The notes beneath the pieces are model-generated. The model was not told where the DNA came from, made no database searches, and worked only from the letters and a program-made list of their open reading frames with translations. Source: Stratiolaelaps scimitus (taxonomy: Eukaryota > Arthropoda > Arachnida > Mesostigmata > Laelapidae). From it: a stretch of 64,000 nucleotides of DNA. Shown piece after piece: positions 35,724-47,852 of this stretch. The position numbers were made by a program, and so were the translations under genes. Position 1 is the stretch's first letter; each line of letters starts with the position of its first letter. The stretch lies in contig JABWDB010000030.1 of NCBI GenBank assembly GCA_019614645.1, positions 3,844,001-3,908,000 of the forward strand. The letters run 5' to 3'.

Positions 35724-36772
35724 TTAGAGGTACTCTTCAGCTTTATTGACAAACCGATTCCAGCACTCTGGGAGTTTTGAGATAAACAAATATTTACCAT
35801 TTGCATTTCCATATATAATTTCGTTATCTATTGCTTTTGTGAGCAAGTCGACGGTTGCATATGGAACCCCACCTATTGCCCTCTTTAATGCATGGAAACA
35901 ACCATAATCACATGGGCTTAAATCAGGAGAATATGGGGGATGATGCCATCGCTCAATATTGTTCCCCTCCATCCAAGCCGTGATTTCAGCAGTGCGGTGA
36001 GGTCTTGCATTGTCGTCGAGGAACCACACTCGGTGCTGTCGATCCCCATGCAATTTGTTCATCAATCCTTTCAAGAAGCCGAGATATCGGAGAGCATTGA
36101 CTTTTTCGTTTGCTGCTAATATTTCACAATAGCAAACACCCTTGATATCCAGAGCGAGTATCATCAACACCTTTCGTCCGAATCTATCTGGCACTGCCAC
36201 AGACGTTGCCGCTTCACATTGTCGGAGCCACTGTTTTGCTTGGTCCTTCTCAGGGGGTCTATCCAGGCTAACCCATGTCTCGTCTATCGACACGGTGTGC
36301 TCTAAGCGACTGGTTTGTTGCGTATAAGTCTTCAAATTAAATGTCGAACACTCCACACGCATTTTCATCTGCTTGACGGTCAGTAAATGGGGAACCCATT
36401 TTGCATTGATTTTCTTCATTTTCAGTATATTGGTGATAATACTATGACACGTTGACTGAGGAATCCCAGTTTCAGCCGACAAAGACCTCATGGACCAAGC
36501 TCTGGTTTGCTCAAAAGCTGCCTTGATTCTGTCAATCCGTTCGTCCCTTGTCGCACCTGATTTGTGGTCCCTACCTCGGTGGTCATCGGTGTATCTCCAC
36601 TGTTAAATCGCTTGCACCAACTTCGCACCGTTCGCAGGCATAAGGCAGACCTGCCGTACGCGTTCACTAATTGTCGATGGATTTCAGCTGGAGGGTGTTT
36701 TTGGAGAAACAAAAACTTGATGTTTTTCCGTTGATTTTTGGGGGAATTTGAATTTTTTGCTGCAGTGTCCAT
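35724..36772 (-). pseudogene. mariner transposase, D,D34D, one frameshift
   Basis: Cut-and-paste transposase of about 349 codons, the usual mariner length. I place the start at the ATG ending at 36772 (MDTAAKNSN), because upstream codons belong to the UTR. The N-terminal part holds helix-turn-helix sequence including EIHRQLVNAYG and WCKRFNSGDT. Near 36585-36592 the frame breaks by one base; the other frame resumes with DDHRGRDHKSGATRDERID and continues to the stop at 35724-35726. Then follow WVPHLL (family WVPHEL) and the catalytic triad: SIDETW (first D), FLDDNARPHRT (second D) and YSPDLSPCDY (third D), with exactly 34 residues between the last two. All catalytic residues are intact, but the frameshift would yield a protein without its DNA-binding half. 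A paired-domain-like HTH in the N part is family knowledge. Confidence 0.95.
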
Positions 36773-36885
36773 CTTTCTGATCGTGTCCAAACCACTCAGT
36801 GTTCGAAAGGAAGCCACATTCCTGCCGCGTGCCCACTCCAAAAACGAACGCATTGTATCGCGTAGTTCGGATTGTGCGCCATTCG

Positions 36886-36917
36886 AAAGAGCGGCGAGTT
36901 CGAACCGTATGCCCTAA
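36886..36917 (-). repeat. mariner terminal inverted repeat, right
   Basis: Partner of the left repeat; followed by the TA duplication at 36918-36919. This end lies 5' of the transposase start. Confidence 0.93.
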
Positions 36918-36919
36918 TA

Positions 36920-38960
36920 ATTTGATTATTTCAATAGCATGGTTGCTCGAACCTGATACTGCACATTGGCTTTTGTTCCTATTTTCTATCATTTATTAGC
37001 ACAACGTGAGAGAAACGAAGTTGAAAAATTCTAACCTTACTGGGTTAGATAGAGCGCGCTAAGTGGTCGGACGAATAATTAACGTCGCTCATGTTTTTTT
37101 TATATGTGTATATTGATATAGCTTAATAATTTCCTATGATGCTGTCGGCACAAGATATTAGAACTGCTAAAGCCAGGGACTTTTGAGCAAAGATAACGAA
37201 TAAATCGGGTCTATGAGATCAACAGTCGGGAAGCGCTGTAGCAGCTGAGCACAAGCTGTGGCCTGGATTGTAGCCTTGTGAGTCTCAGCAGATTGTATCT
37301 GATGAGCAGGCCATCGTTCCAGCCACTTTCTTGGTTCGCAAGACAAGTTGGATACTCGGATGATTGAGTTCGACTCAGAAAAAGTTTCTGGCGAGCACAT
37401 TGTTCGGCGATAATGATATTAATATAAACTTACATAAGACTTCCGAAAGTCGAAAGCATTTCAAGTGAACGTGAAAGTGAAGTGTTCGAATAATTTGATG
37501 AAAATTATTAACAAGCATATAAATTACGTGTATACGTAACGACTTTACGGCAAGTACTATACCTCGGCGTATAAACGTGTCTGGTGTGCAGGGAATTCAC
37601 CGTAAACATGAATTCAACACGGTGAAAAACAATTTGAATTGAGTCGCTGCCATTTTCTTTACCCTCTTGTACAGACTCTCGTATAAGGCAGAGCTTCACA
37701 TAGATAAGACCGCTGGGGGTGAATCACATTGTTGTTTGGATTATTTACACATACTACAATTACTGTATTATTATTACTATTATCGCAATGGTGTCGATTT
37801 CATTATAGACACGTGATGCTGTTTCGTCTCATTTCCGTTGTTGTACAGTAACCCACAGTATCACTACCTTCATATTTTGCCTCCAAAAGTTGATCGACTC
37901 GCAGAACTACCATAAGAACAGTATTTGGTACTCGTCCAAACGTGTCTTTTTTTCTAAGCGGAACATGCTCAACTGTCAGTCTATTTATTCAAGCTATATC
38001 CCTAGGTAGATCTGACCTGGCCGCCTCAGCCATCGCTGGGATAATATATTCCCGCTTGAAAATCTGCGGACGACGATTCTACGGGTTATTTTTCGATAAT
38101 TTCCATAACTTTATAATAGTGTATAATAGTTGCTGCTATACAGTCAACCCTCGCTCCTACTAATATCCTCACTGTAGCCTCATGATGTCTTGCATTGGCT
38201 TCTTGCCCCCAAAAACAGGTGACCCCATGTTTTCTCTCTACAAAACGTGTGTGACACGTGAAATTAAGCTCGATAGAGTAGCGGTAAACTGCCATTAATA
38301 TTGAATCTAGACTATTTAGCCTGTGTGCGTCCACAACTACCACTTTGTTGGCAAAAATTTGCTTTTTCAACAAATTACCCATATACCAACTAAAATTCTG
38401 TTGCAGCTCTACGGCCAGCCACTCCCGTACCGGTTCTTAACCTCGGTGGGCTTTTCCGCTTTTATTAGAAGCTCCTCTTCAAAAGTCAGTATTATTTATT
38501 TACATTGTCAACCCCCCCCCGTCCTTCCTTCACTTTTTTTCTCTAATTCTATGGCTTTTCTCGGCCTTTCTGCCGCCGTTGAGAGTATTACGAATTCGTC
38601 GACGAATTTTTTCTTGTGAAATTTCTATTCTATTCACTTACGACTTCTCCACATGCATATATCGATCGTTTTTATAGAAACTCTACAGTGTCCTCCGCTA
38701 TTACAATGATCTCAGCTGCTTATAACAAAGACGTAGCCTCATTTCATTTTCTTCCTCATTAAAGTTAACCAGCCTACGGAAGCCAGATGTGTCTAGTAGA
38801 TATTTCTAGCTATGACCTCGATGTATATTAGGAATCATGTCGCCGAGCATGAGCATCCTTATTCTAATCCTCTCCTTCAACTAAACTTCTACAGTTTGCT
38901 TCCTCTGACGCAATCTCGATCTTGTCTAATCCAGTACGTACCACAATCTCTCATAGTTTT
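36920..38960. other. gene-free stretch
   Basis: No recognised gene. The part from about 38400 is T-rich on the plus strand and may be the far 3' end of the minus-strand LINE relic that follows. A C10 run lies at about 38511-38520. Confidence 0.35.
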
Positions 38961-38969
38961 CCATGTGCC

Positions 38970-40190
38970 ATTTACCTTCGTTATGTCCAAGGTTGACCCC
39001 GTTCTTCATATCTAGCCCAATTTATACTTTATGTGATTGTAAATAAACAATCTGTTTTCTTCCCCTAGTGGAAGCCACTTTGGCAAATACCCGCAACATA
39101 TTTGCCAATATTTCGTTCTACCCGCATAAAATAGCCATTCCAGCTGGCCAGTCATTTGGTAGTTATTATCCATACTAAAGGTTATCAAGTTATCAAGTCA
39201 TATTATTATGTGTAAAAGTATCTGCTATGAGTTCATTCATTGACTTAGGTCGTGGTCTCCAAGATATTGTTCGTTTATCGATATCCCATCCTCTCCGCGT
39301 GCCGTTCTCTAATTTTTGAGTTTTCTGACTCACTCTATTCTTCCGGATAACGTGTGATAATAAAAGCCAAAAATTAGAGAATCGCGCCCGGAGAAAATGG
39401 AATATCGATGTGAGAAGAAACTCTTGAAAAGCCTGACCTAACTCAATGTATGAACTCCAGGCACATATTTTTTCACAAAGTTGACTATGGAGAATAAATA
39501 CCAAATCACTTTAAACATCTCATTCTGCATTTCGTGTTCGACACGCTTCGAGAAAGTTGGCCTTTATATTTTCAATAGATTACCTACGAACTTCCACAGT
39601 TGACACCTGCATGTTTTCAACTGATTTTGGTTAGTATCTCGAGTTCATTCGAATTCACTATGACTACCCTGGCCACAATTTAGTCCACCTCGAAATTAAG
39701 TTTTTTGATCTACTGGTCATCCGTGTATTCATTTTGTGTCCAAATCATTTCTGCTAATTAACTATACAGGCAATCAACTACCTATTTGGTTTAAGTGCGA
39801 GAATCTAATTTTACTCCATATAATTATCACGTTATGGTCACTGCCGATTCATCAATTTCAATTTCACTAATCCAACCTAGCTGTTGCTAGTTGTGGATTA
39901 TTGATTACAGTCTGTATGTGTGTGTTATTTTTGAATTTGTGACCAAGGTTCACATTGATCATATATGTATTTCAACAAACGTCCACAAACGCGTCTCTTC
40001 CGTCATCTGTATTACAATCAAGGTTGTTGTTGTTGTTGCGTTAAGGTCGGCTGCCACCATAGTATTGTAGTTTTCGACTATGGGGATCTTCATCTTAATA
40101 CAGAATTGGGCATGTTCTCAGCTCTTTGAGATTTTTTCTCCATTTTGATCTACTCTGGCTTTACCCCGTTCATTGAGGTACCAGTACTCC
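38970..40190 (-). mobile_element. degenerate LINE relic, minus strand (endonuclease to RT start)
   Basis: Three LINE landmarks appear in the right order on the minus strand. At 40190-40100, ERGKARVDQNGEKISKS and then EHAQFCI resemble the endonuclease segment after GDFNA. At 39323-39273, KLKN-stop-RTARGEDGIS matches the pre-RT block KLKNGKAPGEDGI. At 39091-39034, QSGFH-stop-GKKTDCLFTI matches RT motif 2 of the type QSGFRKGRSTTDxIFTI, followed by SINWARYEERGQPW. Stops and frame changes fall between and within them. The match is by pattern to RTE-like and tick-type LINEs, and the family is not certain. Boundaries are approximate, and the later RT blocks were not found. Confidence 0.55.
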
Positions 40191-40429
40191 AGTAGTGTCG
40201 GAGATTGATTACGATTGTTGCCGTTTGATGATTGTTCCCGTTTTGATTGTTCCCGCCTTCCCTTGATGGTTATTTACGCAACTAAATTTTTAAATGTTTG
40301 CATTGTATCTACTTTGGCGCACATCTGGAGTATAAATGGATATATTCATATTTGACGTTTGGTCGAACATGTAGCTAATATAAAAGATGTACGGTTGTCC
40401 GAACTTGATGGAGGTGCCGCGTGAGATGT

Positions 40430-40860
40430 TCGGCCGCGTTAGAAGCTGAGGGTAGTTTTACCTTACGATAACAGCCACAATGGGATAAAGGCGTTGTTTC
40501 AATAGGGCAATAGGTTAGCGGTTCCAAGGTAACGGACTAAATGCAATGCTGGAACGAGATAATGAACTCACGGGAATGGGATAAACGGTTGCGACAGAAC
40601 AGCTTTAATTAGAGTAATCGGGGCTGCCATAGCCAGGCATAACTCGAACAATGCTACCGAATAGATGAAGCAGTGAAGTAAAGAGAATGACAAAAACGGG
40701 AGTTAATCGAAATTAGAGGCTAATGGGTCATCTACAAGGAGATCAGTTCAATGGTAATTGTAGCGAAGTAACGAACAGCCGGCGAACAGGACAACAGAAA
40801 CATCGAGCTTCAAACCGACCAGGTGAGAACCCGATTTAAATTGTGAAACACTTTAAGTGT
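40430..40860. repeat. GGTAAC/GGATAA-rich island A
   Basis: Purine-rich, with recurring words (AAGGTAACGG, GGGAATGGGATAA, GCGAAGTAAC, AACAGGACA) spaced a few tens of bases apart. The same words recur in the same order at 61235-61640, so the two are related diverged repeats. Confidence 0.5.
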
Positions 40861-41334
40861 CAGGTAGCGTTCGGTGGTTCTTCTCCGTGTAGATCATATG
40901 GAGACAGAGATCAAGAAGTGGTTGATACCTGGGTGTCCATAAGCGTGAATCGTTGCCCAATATGTGGAGCGGTTCGTTAGCATACCGGTTTTGGCATCAT
41001 TATAATATATAATTAGTAAGAAAACAATTGGCTGGGTTTACGATGAAAGACTTGTAGCTAAGTGCGGGCAGAGCTCACAGCCGTCGCTACTGACAAAGTT
41101 CCCGGCCACTACTTTCAGCGTAGACATGACAAAGTACTTCTATATATGGTCGTTCTTATTGTGTGACAGTAGCAATTTGTTAATAAAGGAGGTCTTTGCA
41201 TATATGTATATATGTATGATGGGCGTAATGTACCTGTATAATTTCGACTTGTATTAGCTTTTAGATAGCGTTGTTTAACGCTAAATGGGAATTAAATTGT
41301 GGTATTTTTGTCACGCGCGCAATAAAAGTACAGT

Positions 41335-43002
41335 GTGTGGAACCGAAACTTTATATTATTCTTTTGTGAATCGTATCTCCAGGTGCGCGATCCCAACGTA
41401 AATGTGAATACCTATTATAGCCGCCTAGCTCCTCTAATAAATGCGATCCACCTTCTAATCCTGCCCGACGCGGCCCAGATGCAACAGCATTTTCTCGTCA
41501 ACCTCAATAAAGACAATAGCAATTAGCCAACTCCTGCCCTGCCGTAAGACAACTTGTAGTTTTGCTGCAAAAAATGCTCAGTCGAACGTGGATGTCAGAA
41601 CGTATGAAGTTCCAGCTCCGCGAGGATCCCGTTTACCCCAAAGGCCAACGGCTATGAAGGGGCCTTACAGAGGGCTTCAGTGGCCTCGCGGCACGAACAC
41701 ACGCGTGTTGAGGCGCCGCGTCTTTGCATAGACATTTTCAAGATACGTGCGCATCAACAGACACCGTACCCAAAGAGGTCCTCATGGAACGCGTCGTATG
41801 TGATGAATTAACATCTCTCGTATGAGCTCCTTTCACTGGAGATATATCGGTGGAAGAAATTCACACTAGCATAATGCGACTACCCCCCCCCCCTCATCCC
41901 CAAGAAGGCAGACCCAGTTTCGGGAGCCGGATAAGTTATACGTGACGAGGCCCTAATTCGAAAACAATACGAGACGAAATTATACAATGCATGCAATTTA
42001 CAGTGGCCGTTGTTCCGCTGATTTCGGTATGGCTCTATTGTCAGTAATATGCAACGGAAATACGACATATCCAACCTTCCGGAGAGGTATCGCTAAGAAT
42101 AGGGCTTGCCACAAACTCGTATCCGTGATTTTCAGCTCAAGGCTAGTGACATTTCTGGAAAGCCGAAATCCCGGACGCGCATTACGGCTTCCGACGCGGC
42201 CATCTGGAATATTTATCGATTTGCAAGCAGCCTCCGATACTGCTCAAAGATGCAAGATAGTGCTGAAACTTGGCCACGCTGTGATGCTGCGAAATGAGTC
42301 GCCCCTGATCACTGCCACTTTTCAAGAAAGCCCTATGACGATTAACGACGGCGTCCCTCAAGACAAACCTTTTTCTTACCAACTAGTTTCCAGCCAATAG
42401 TTCACTACTTCTCAAAGACCTCGCGATGAGATTACATCTCGCTTACACCTTCGTATATCACCGGATAAGATGGCCGGTATTGGGCCTGGCTTTTACGAGC
42501 TAGAGTTATGGACTTTCGTTTGCGGCTGAGGGGCCCACAGCCGTTCTGTCTCCCATCAGACATTTGTCACTACTTATTATCTGTATTATGGCAGCATTAC
42601 TACGAAGTGTGACGCGATGAAAAATCCACACCTCCTGAGGCCACTAGAGACTAGAGTTACGACAGAAAACAGGTGGAAGAGCTTAGGCCGAATAAATCTA
42701 GGTCATATCGCTGTGCGTTTAGCCACTCAAGGATATCATTCTATCCTCTGTGCTACGGGCGGTTTTCACTAGCAACTACCATCCACTCATGTGCCAATGA
42801 TGTGGGGTGTCGTGTGCCATATATCATGCGACAATTGCTTAGGGGTACCACCCCTCAATAGTCTCGCACTGTCCATTGTATCTAAGAAATCTGAAACGCT
42901 TTCAGCGGCAGAAGCTATTAAATACCTAGGAAATACTCATTCTTCACCACAACTGAGGGCTTTGGAATACATCAAGTTGTTAGCGCTTCGAGATCCGCCT
43001 TA
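41335..43002 (+). mobile_element. degenerate LINE relic, plus strand
   Basis: The best support is the open frame 41987-42400. FIDLQAASDTA at residues 76-86 (from 42212) matches the RT block FLDIxxAFDxx with the first aspartate kept. GVPQDKPFS at residues 122-130 (from 42350) matches GVPQGSVLS with glycine changed to aspartate. Near 42911, AIKYLGNTHSSPQL matches the thumb motif KYLGV. No YADD box was found between about 42400 and 42880, where frames are short. The left part, from 41335, is only presumed to belong. Clade not assignable. Confidence 0.55.
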
Positions 43003-43263
43003 ACCACATCGCATCTCTCAACGGCGAAAAGGGCCGGTCCTTGAGTGGCTTCCCTCTTTTGAAGCTCTCCCGCCACACCAGCGAAAATGAATAATGGCCC
43101 ATTCGACCGGAGACCATGACTATGCCGACCCGTACGAGAATATATTTAACGTCGAGACTATATTTAAAGGTCTTCTGAGCAAAGTGCAACTAATTATTAT
43201 ATAAAGAAACGAAGGAAGACGCACAACAGGTGGTTTCAGTCTCTCGGATCTGGCCATCGAACC

Positions 43264-43290
<27 letters not shown>
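43264..43290. repeat. (TA)n microsatellite
   Basis: Uninterrupted TA dinucleotides. Confidence 0.9.
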
Positions 43291-43295
<5 letters not shown>

Positions 43296-43299
43296 TAAT

Positions 43300-45800
43300 T
43301 ATTAATCATTATAATATGATTTTTATGGTTGTACCGACTAACGGGACTGACTTTCTTCCCAAATCCGGAAGTAGGAATGATTATTATTCGCTTTATTATT
43401 CATTTTGAACCGCTACATTCGACCTCGCTACCGAGTCGAGCCGAGCAACGATCGCCTCCCCGAGCGAGGTTTCACTGTTGAGAACGCAGCTTTCGAGATA
43501 GTCACACGACAAATGCATTCATTCATCGTATGTGTGTGTTGTTCGAGTTACATCGGTTCTTGTGCTCGCCATCGAATAGTGTTCATTGCTTATCTCTTCC
43601 CTGTTGCAATGGACGTTTAGGTTGGGAACCCCACACGTATCCGACCTCGAGAGGGCCCAGTGCGAGTCGCACCGATCGTCCACGCTGTTTGCTGTTCGTG
43701 GCAACACCATGCGGCAAGCAACGCCTACCGCAAAAAGTCAACCAGACACTAGAACAACCGCGTTACCGGTATCGTCTCCCCTCTTCTAACAACTGCTACT
43801 GGCCTACGGCACTTTAAGCAGCAACGTAGCTACTGACCGCATGATTTCCAGTAGTCATGGGGGTTGATCTCATGGATCACGCAGTTAATTTTCGTAATCT
43901 CGGACATATCAGTAGGTTCGGTCAGGTGTGGACTGCGGTGCCATCGCCAAATGATCGACTAAAATTAATTATTAGTGAGCGTGGAGTAGGCTTTGCCTGT
44001 TATTAGCTTACCTGTAAACAAATGAGAGAAAGATGTAACTTACTCATGTAAAATGTATGAGTATATAAAGCAAAAACTCGTTCGATTATCTTCTAAGCAC
44101 CACCTCCTGGATTACGTTAACAATACGTTATCATGCCTCATAACAATTTCCATTATTTTTTGGGTGGCAAAATGCAGACTTGCATAATCACAAAAAAAAT
44201 ATTCGATTATTACAGGTTCGAGCAGGCTAAGAATATCCTAATAGTCTACAGATAGAAAGTCGAAAACTCTACGACATTGAATACAATGTTTTTGAAATAC
44301 CGTTCCGAGGCGTTGGCGTGATTCGATCAGTTTGATGATATTATAGTGCAGCGGAGATTCGACATAGCGGGAAAAAGTAGCTACGTAAACGAATCTACCA
44401 GAGGCGGTTTCCGTGCTGCGCAAGCTCCCGTGCCCAAAATTGCAATGCAGAGCCGAATCAGAATTCAGTGACGACTCCGAATGCTAGCCCCGCCACTTGT
44501 AAAGGACAAAATCGCGAACACGCTCGAAATATTTTCTGAGCGGTGTAACCTGCATGCACGACATTGAACATCGAGCAAAAGTCAACATCTTCGTCAAGAC
44601 TAAAATGCAGCCATATATTTTCTCGCAACTTTACCGGCGAATGGACGCAGCAAGCCAGCCCTTCGCTGTCCTGTTCTGTCTAGATAATAAGAATAATAAT
44701 AATAATAATTAAGTATTGCAAACTTTTGTCGTAGTTGTTTTGAAATTGTTTCGAAATGAAAGAAAAAGACTGTTTCCGCAAAACGGGAATAGTGACGGCA
44801 CAGTCCAATGCCTGCACAGCTACGTAGTGTTCGTAACGGCGTGCGGGGAGCGGACGTCGCTCGCTAGCGACTTCAGAAGGAGAGTGTTTGTACATCTGTG
44901 GAGAACCGAATGCGGACGAGCACTGAGTAAACGACGAAGCCATCGAGCAAACAAATGAATGAATGAATCAAGCTTCGCCAGTCTCAATGTTGAAGGAAGC
45001 CTTGTTCGTCTCTGGGATGTTCTTCATTTTTCATTTGCTAGTCGAGCACTGAGCCAGTGGCATCCTGACGGAGAGCTGACGCCTTGAAGCGAACTTGGAG
45101 AGGCTCCTTTTTAGATCGTGTAACGTGTGCGGATATTTTGGAGAACATTTAGCTAGTAAACTGGCTGTGTACGCATTCAATGATTGTCTGATCTATGGCG
45201 ATGATTGAGGTAAAACTATAGGGTAACTATACGAAGGCTTGCGTTTAAATATCTGCAGGGTATATGCCGTATTTATCCGACATTGTGTTCAGATGCAATC
45301 TAGGACTGCTACGAGTTAGTATGCTGTACGGAAAAAACGAAATATTAGGAGCGGTATTGACTCGGCTAATTTCAATAAACCCTGACAAATTTGAGAGATG
45401 CGCAGTGTTTGGTGTGAGGTTCATAGTTAAAAGGATTTCTGAGACAGGTTTAAACATAGACACACATACCCCTTATGAGTATGTGTGCGTATGTTACCAG
45501 TGTACCTATCTGCAGGAATTACGAGCAATGCTAAATGTATTTGCAGATCTTCTTAACACGTACTTGTAGGAGCGTCTGAAGAATATCCGTCCATACTTAA
45601 AAGGGCTTGTTGTCACTGATTTCCTTCTATACGAACTTGGACTGTAAAATTATTACTTCTGTACTCATCTGACATCGAAGACGAGTATATTGGTAAGCTG
45701 AAATAATACTATATATAAGATATACAGAACGTGCTAGTACTTAGACTCTTGCATGAAAATATCACAGTGAACTGAACTGTCCTCCCTGACCTAAATAACA
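43300..45800. other. unassigned stretch
   Basis: Two GC-richer patches, at about 43400-43800 and 44780-45000, hold short frames on both strands (43530-43817 +, 44716-44958 +) without recognisable motifs. An (AAT)n run lies at about 44688-44712. No gene can be supported. Confidence 0.4.
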
Positions 45801-45806
45801 TCTCCT

Positions 45807-46307
45807 CTAAATAGCATCGCCTCGCCAATATGCAAGCGATATCGACGTCAGGTAGTTGAATAAGTTGTCATTGTTGTTAGAAAGCCATTGAGGATAGGAA
45901 AAGATGACACCAAAAGCATAGGTATACGTAACACTAATATACTCATTGCTTGTTGTGTTGATACCACTAATGATATGGCCAGCCCAAGAAGATCCCTGTG
46001 CATGTGATGAAGTAATAGCGAGTTCAAATATGGCAATGAAAGCTTTTCCACCAAATGATGTCTTGCCAAAAGCTTTACAGATAATGTTCTCCTTCCAAAT
46101 GGATTCTTTCATTGGAAAATTGGCGAACAAAAGAAAATAGGCCACACATATATATCCACTATTTCTAGCACCGATATATTTAAATACCAGCCAAAAAATG
46201 AACACACGTGTAACCAAAAAGAAATAGCTAAGCCTACGCGTAACGAAAACGCACATTATGATAAAAATTCCAGATAAATGATTCAAAAGAATAATGGAGC
46301 ACATCAC
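45807..46307 (-). CDS. unrecognised hydrophobic open frame (166 codons)
   Basis: The longest minus-strand frame in this AT-rich part. The first half has two hydrophobic stretches (residues about 4-22 and 27-45) that could span a membrane, and a GHIISGINTT string follows near residue 110. I recognise no family. A second overlapping frame (45848-46069 -) is equally hydrophobic, as T-rich minus-strand sequence tends to produce. No clear splice sites or poly(A) signal were matched to it. It may be chance or a decayed gene. Treat it as hypothetical. Confidence 0.2.
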   Translation of the reverse strand: MMCSIILLNHLSGIFIIMCVFVTRRLSYFFLVTRVFIFWLVFKYIGARNSGYICVAYFLLFANFPMKESIWKENIICKAFGKTSFGGKAFIAIFELAITSSHAQGSSWAGHIISGINTTSNEYISVTYTYAFGVIFSYPQWLSNNNDNLFNYLTSISLAYWRGDAI

Positions 46308-46360
46308 TTTAAAATTGCCTAGGGTTTGCTAGGGGAACAATAGGGTTTGCTTACTCTAAC

Positions 46361-46391
<31 letters not shown>

Positions 46392-46403
46392 CATATATAT
46401 ATG
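46361..46403. repeat. (TA)n microsatellite with CATA interruptions
   Basis: TA run interrupted near 46388-46392. Confidence 0.9.
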
Positions 46404-46537
46404 TCTTAAACTCAGTTACGTCTGTGTATTTTGCAAAAGACAAGACCGTTGATCGGAGACTGGCAACAGATCGACCAATGTTTTCTATACTCGAATTGTG
46501 TCCAAATCTGCCCCATTATATTGTTGTATGGTAATTA

Positions 46538-46929
46538 TTAACCGCAACAGTCGTCCTTGCTATCGGAGGATTTTCTCCACGCTGAACCGTCGTCTCCAAG
46601 AATCCTCATAACTGCTTCTTCACGGTCGAAACCCTCTAAATGAGGCTCCAGTATTTGTTCTAAGCATAGCTCAACGGCCCTGTGCCACGAGCGTCTTCAC
46701 ATTTCGTTCAGGAGTCCTCGTGGTCGAGGTAGAGTCCTTTCGTACAATGTATTTCCCCCTCTGACTGGCTTATCCTTAAGTTCAGCTTTCATCTGGTCTT
46801 CCCTTCCGCCAATTCTGCTACCTCCGCCGGGACCAGAATTTTATCCCCGTTAATTATAAGACAATGAGTTCTCTCCAGCCTAGCCGCGCCCTGCGAGATC
46901 AGGTTAGCGATCTGACTTAAAGGGAGCAT
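46538..46929 (-). pseudogene. broken coding-like tract of unknown family
   Basis: GC-richer than its flanks. On the minus strand one frame runs from 46929 to TGA at 46789-46791 with LSQIANLISQGAARLERTHC and ILVPAEVAELAEG. It hands over by a one-base shift to an overlapping frame that opens at about 46852 with SRIGGREDQMKAELKDKP, passes one TGA at 46697-46699 and continues RRSWHRAVELCLEQILEPHL and REEAVMRILGDDGSAWRK to TAA at 46538-46540. The charged, helix-like make-up in colinear frames suggests a real protein of at least 125 codons disabled by one frameshift and one stop. I do not recognise it. A transposon ORF1/Gag or a host pseudogene are the two main options. Confidence 0.4.
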
Positions 46930-47830
46930 GAAGGTCTTTTGGCGACTGCCTCTCTACCTTCCTTTCAGTGACGACCACGAAATTCAAATCATATTTTCTT
47001 TAATCTCGCGTTATCGTACATTCGAGAACTTATATGTGTGGCGATTTTTGTAACTGACATTTGTCGATTCAAAAGATTTCGGTGAATGTAGGTGATGAAT
47101 GGTTTGGCCAACTGGTACAAACTTCAATTAGGTGGATATGGATGAAGCATACGATCATTTTGTTGGCTGAGTATTTCACAGCCTTTATGGCTGTTGAGTA
47201 AACTGCGATTTGCCAAAAAAAAAACCAGCAAGGAAATATAAACCTTGAAGATGAGAGCAGAATAACCTGTAAGCATTTTGGAACATAAGTAATATATTTG
47301 AAAATATCAATTGCAAACGCGGGGAAGTGGGACGGCTTCTTCCTATCAATGCCTTCTACAAATCTGTACCATCCAGATGGAGAGTTACGCTTCAAACGTG
47401 TCTATCATCAAAATTTTAGCCGGAAAGCCAATCGATAAGTAATGGATTTCGCTGAAACAGTTGGCGCTACAAGTTCTAGGTATTAGCTGATTGAAAGGGA
47501 ACTTACGTTTTGGAGGATCTAGTTTCTAACTCTAGCGTGCTGTGGAATTCCAACGCGTAAATCTTTGACACAGAGGCAACTTTCTCCTTGGAAAGCTCGG
47601 TGTCCAAACTTTCCAGTAAGCCTCGGCTTAATGAAAATATATTGAACTCAGATTTTTTTCATGGATAGACCTCATTCTCTAATTTTCAAACAAAAAGGGA
47701 CACATTCGAATGTACGATTTCGTTACCTCTAAAAGATTGTCCTTTTGCCAGAACATCAAAAATATCAAAATTCAAGCGCAATCGCACGGACAAAAATAAG
47801 CTGCTTGATCGGTCGATTTAGAATGGGTTG

Positions 47831-47852
47831 TGTATATATATATATATATATA
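47831..47852. repeat. (TA)n microsatellite
   Basis: TA dinucleotide run. Confidence 0.9.

Larger units (their letters stand above)
35638..36917 (-). mobile_element. mariner-family DNA transposon, nearly complete (1280 bp)
   Basis: Both ends are present. The left inverted repeat is 35638-35669 and the right is 36886-36917. They are 32 bases long with three mismatches, starting TTAGGG and ending GAACTCGCCGCTCTTT on the inner side. TA dinucleotides at 35636-35637 and 36918-36919 are the expected target duplication. The length and the single transposase gene between the repeats are typical of mariner elements of about 1.3 kb. The transposase reads on the minus strand and has one frameshift. Few other lesions are visible, so the insertion is much younger than the LINE relics around it. 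Confidence 0.96.

Noticed and set aside
36142..36327. Plus-strand frame inside the mariner
   Set aside because: Antisense shadow of the transposase gene.
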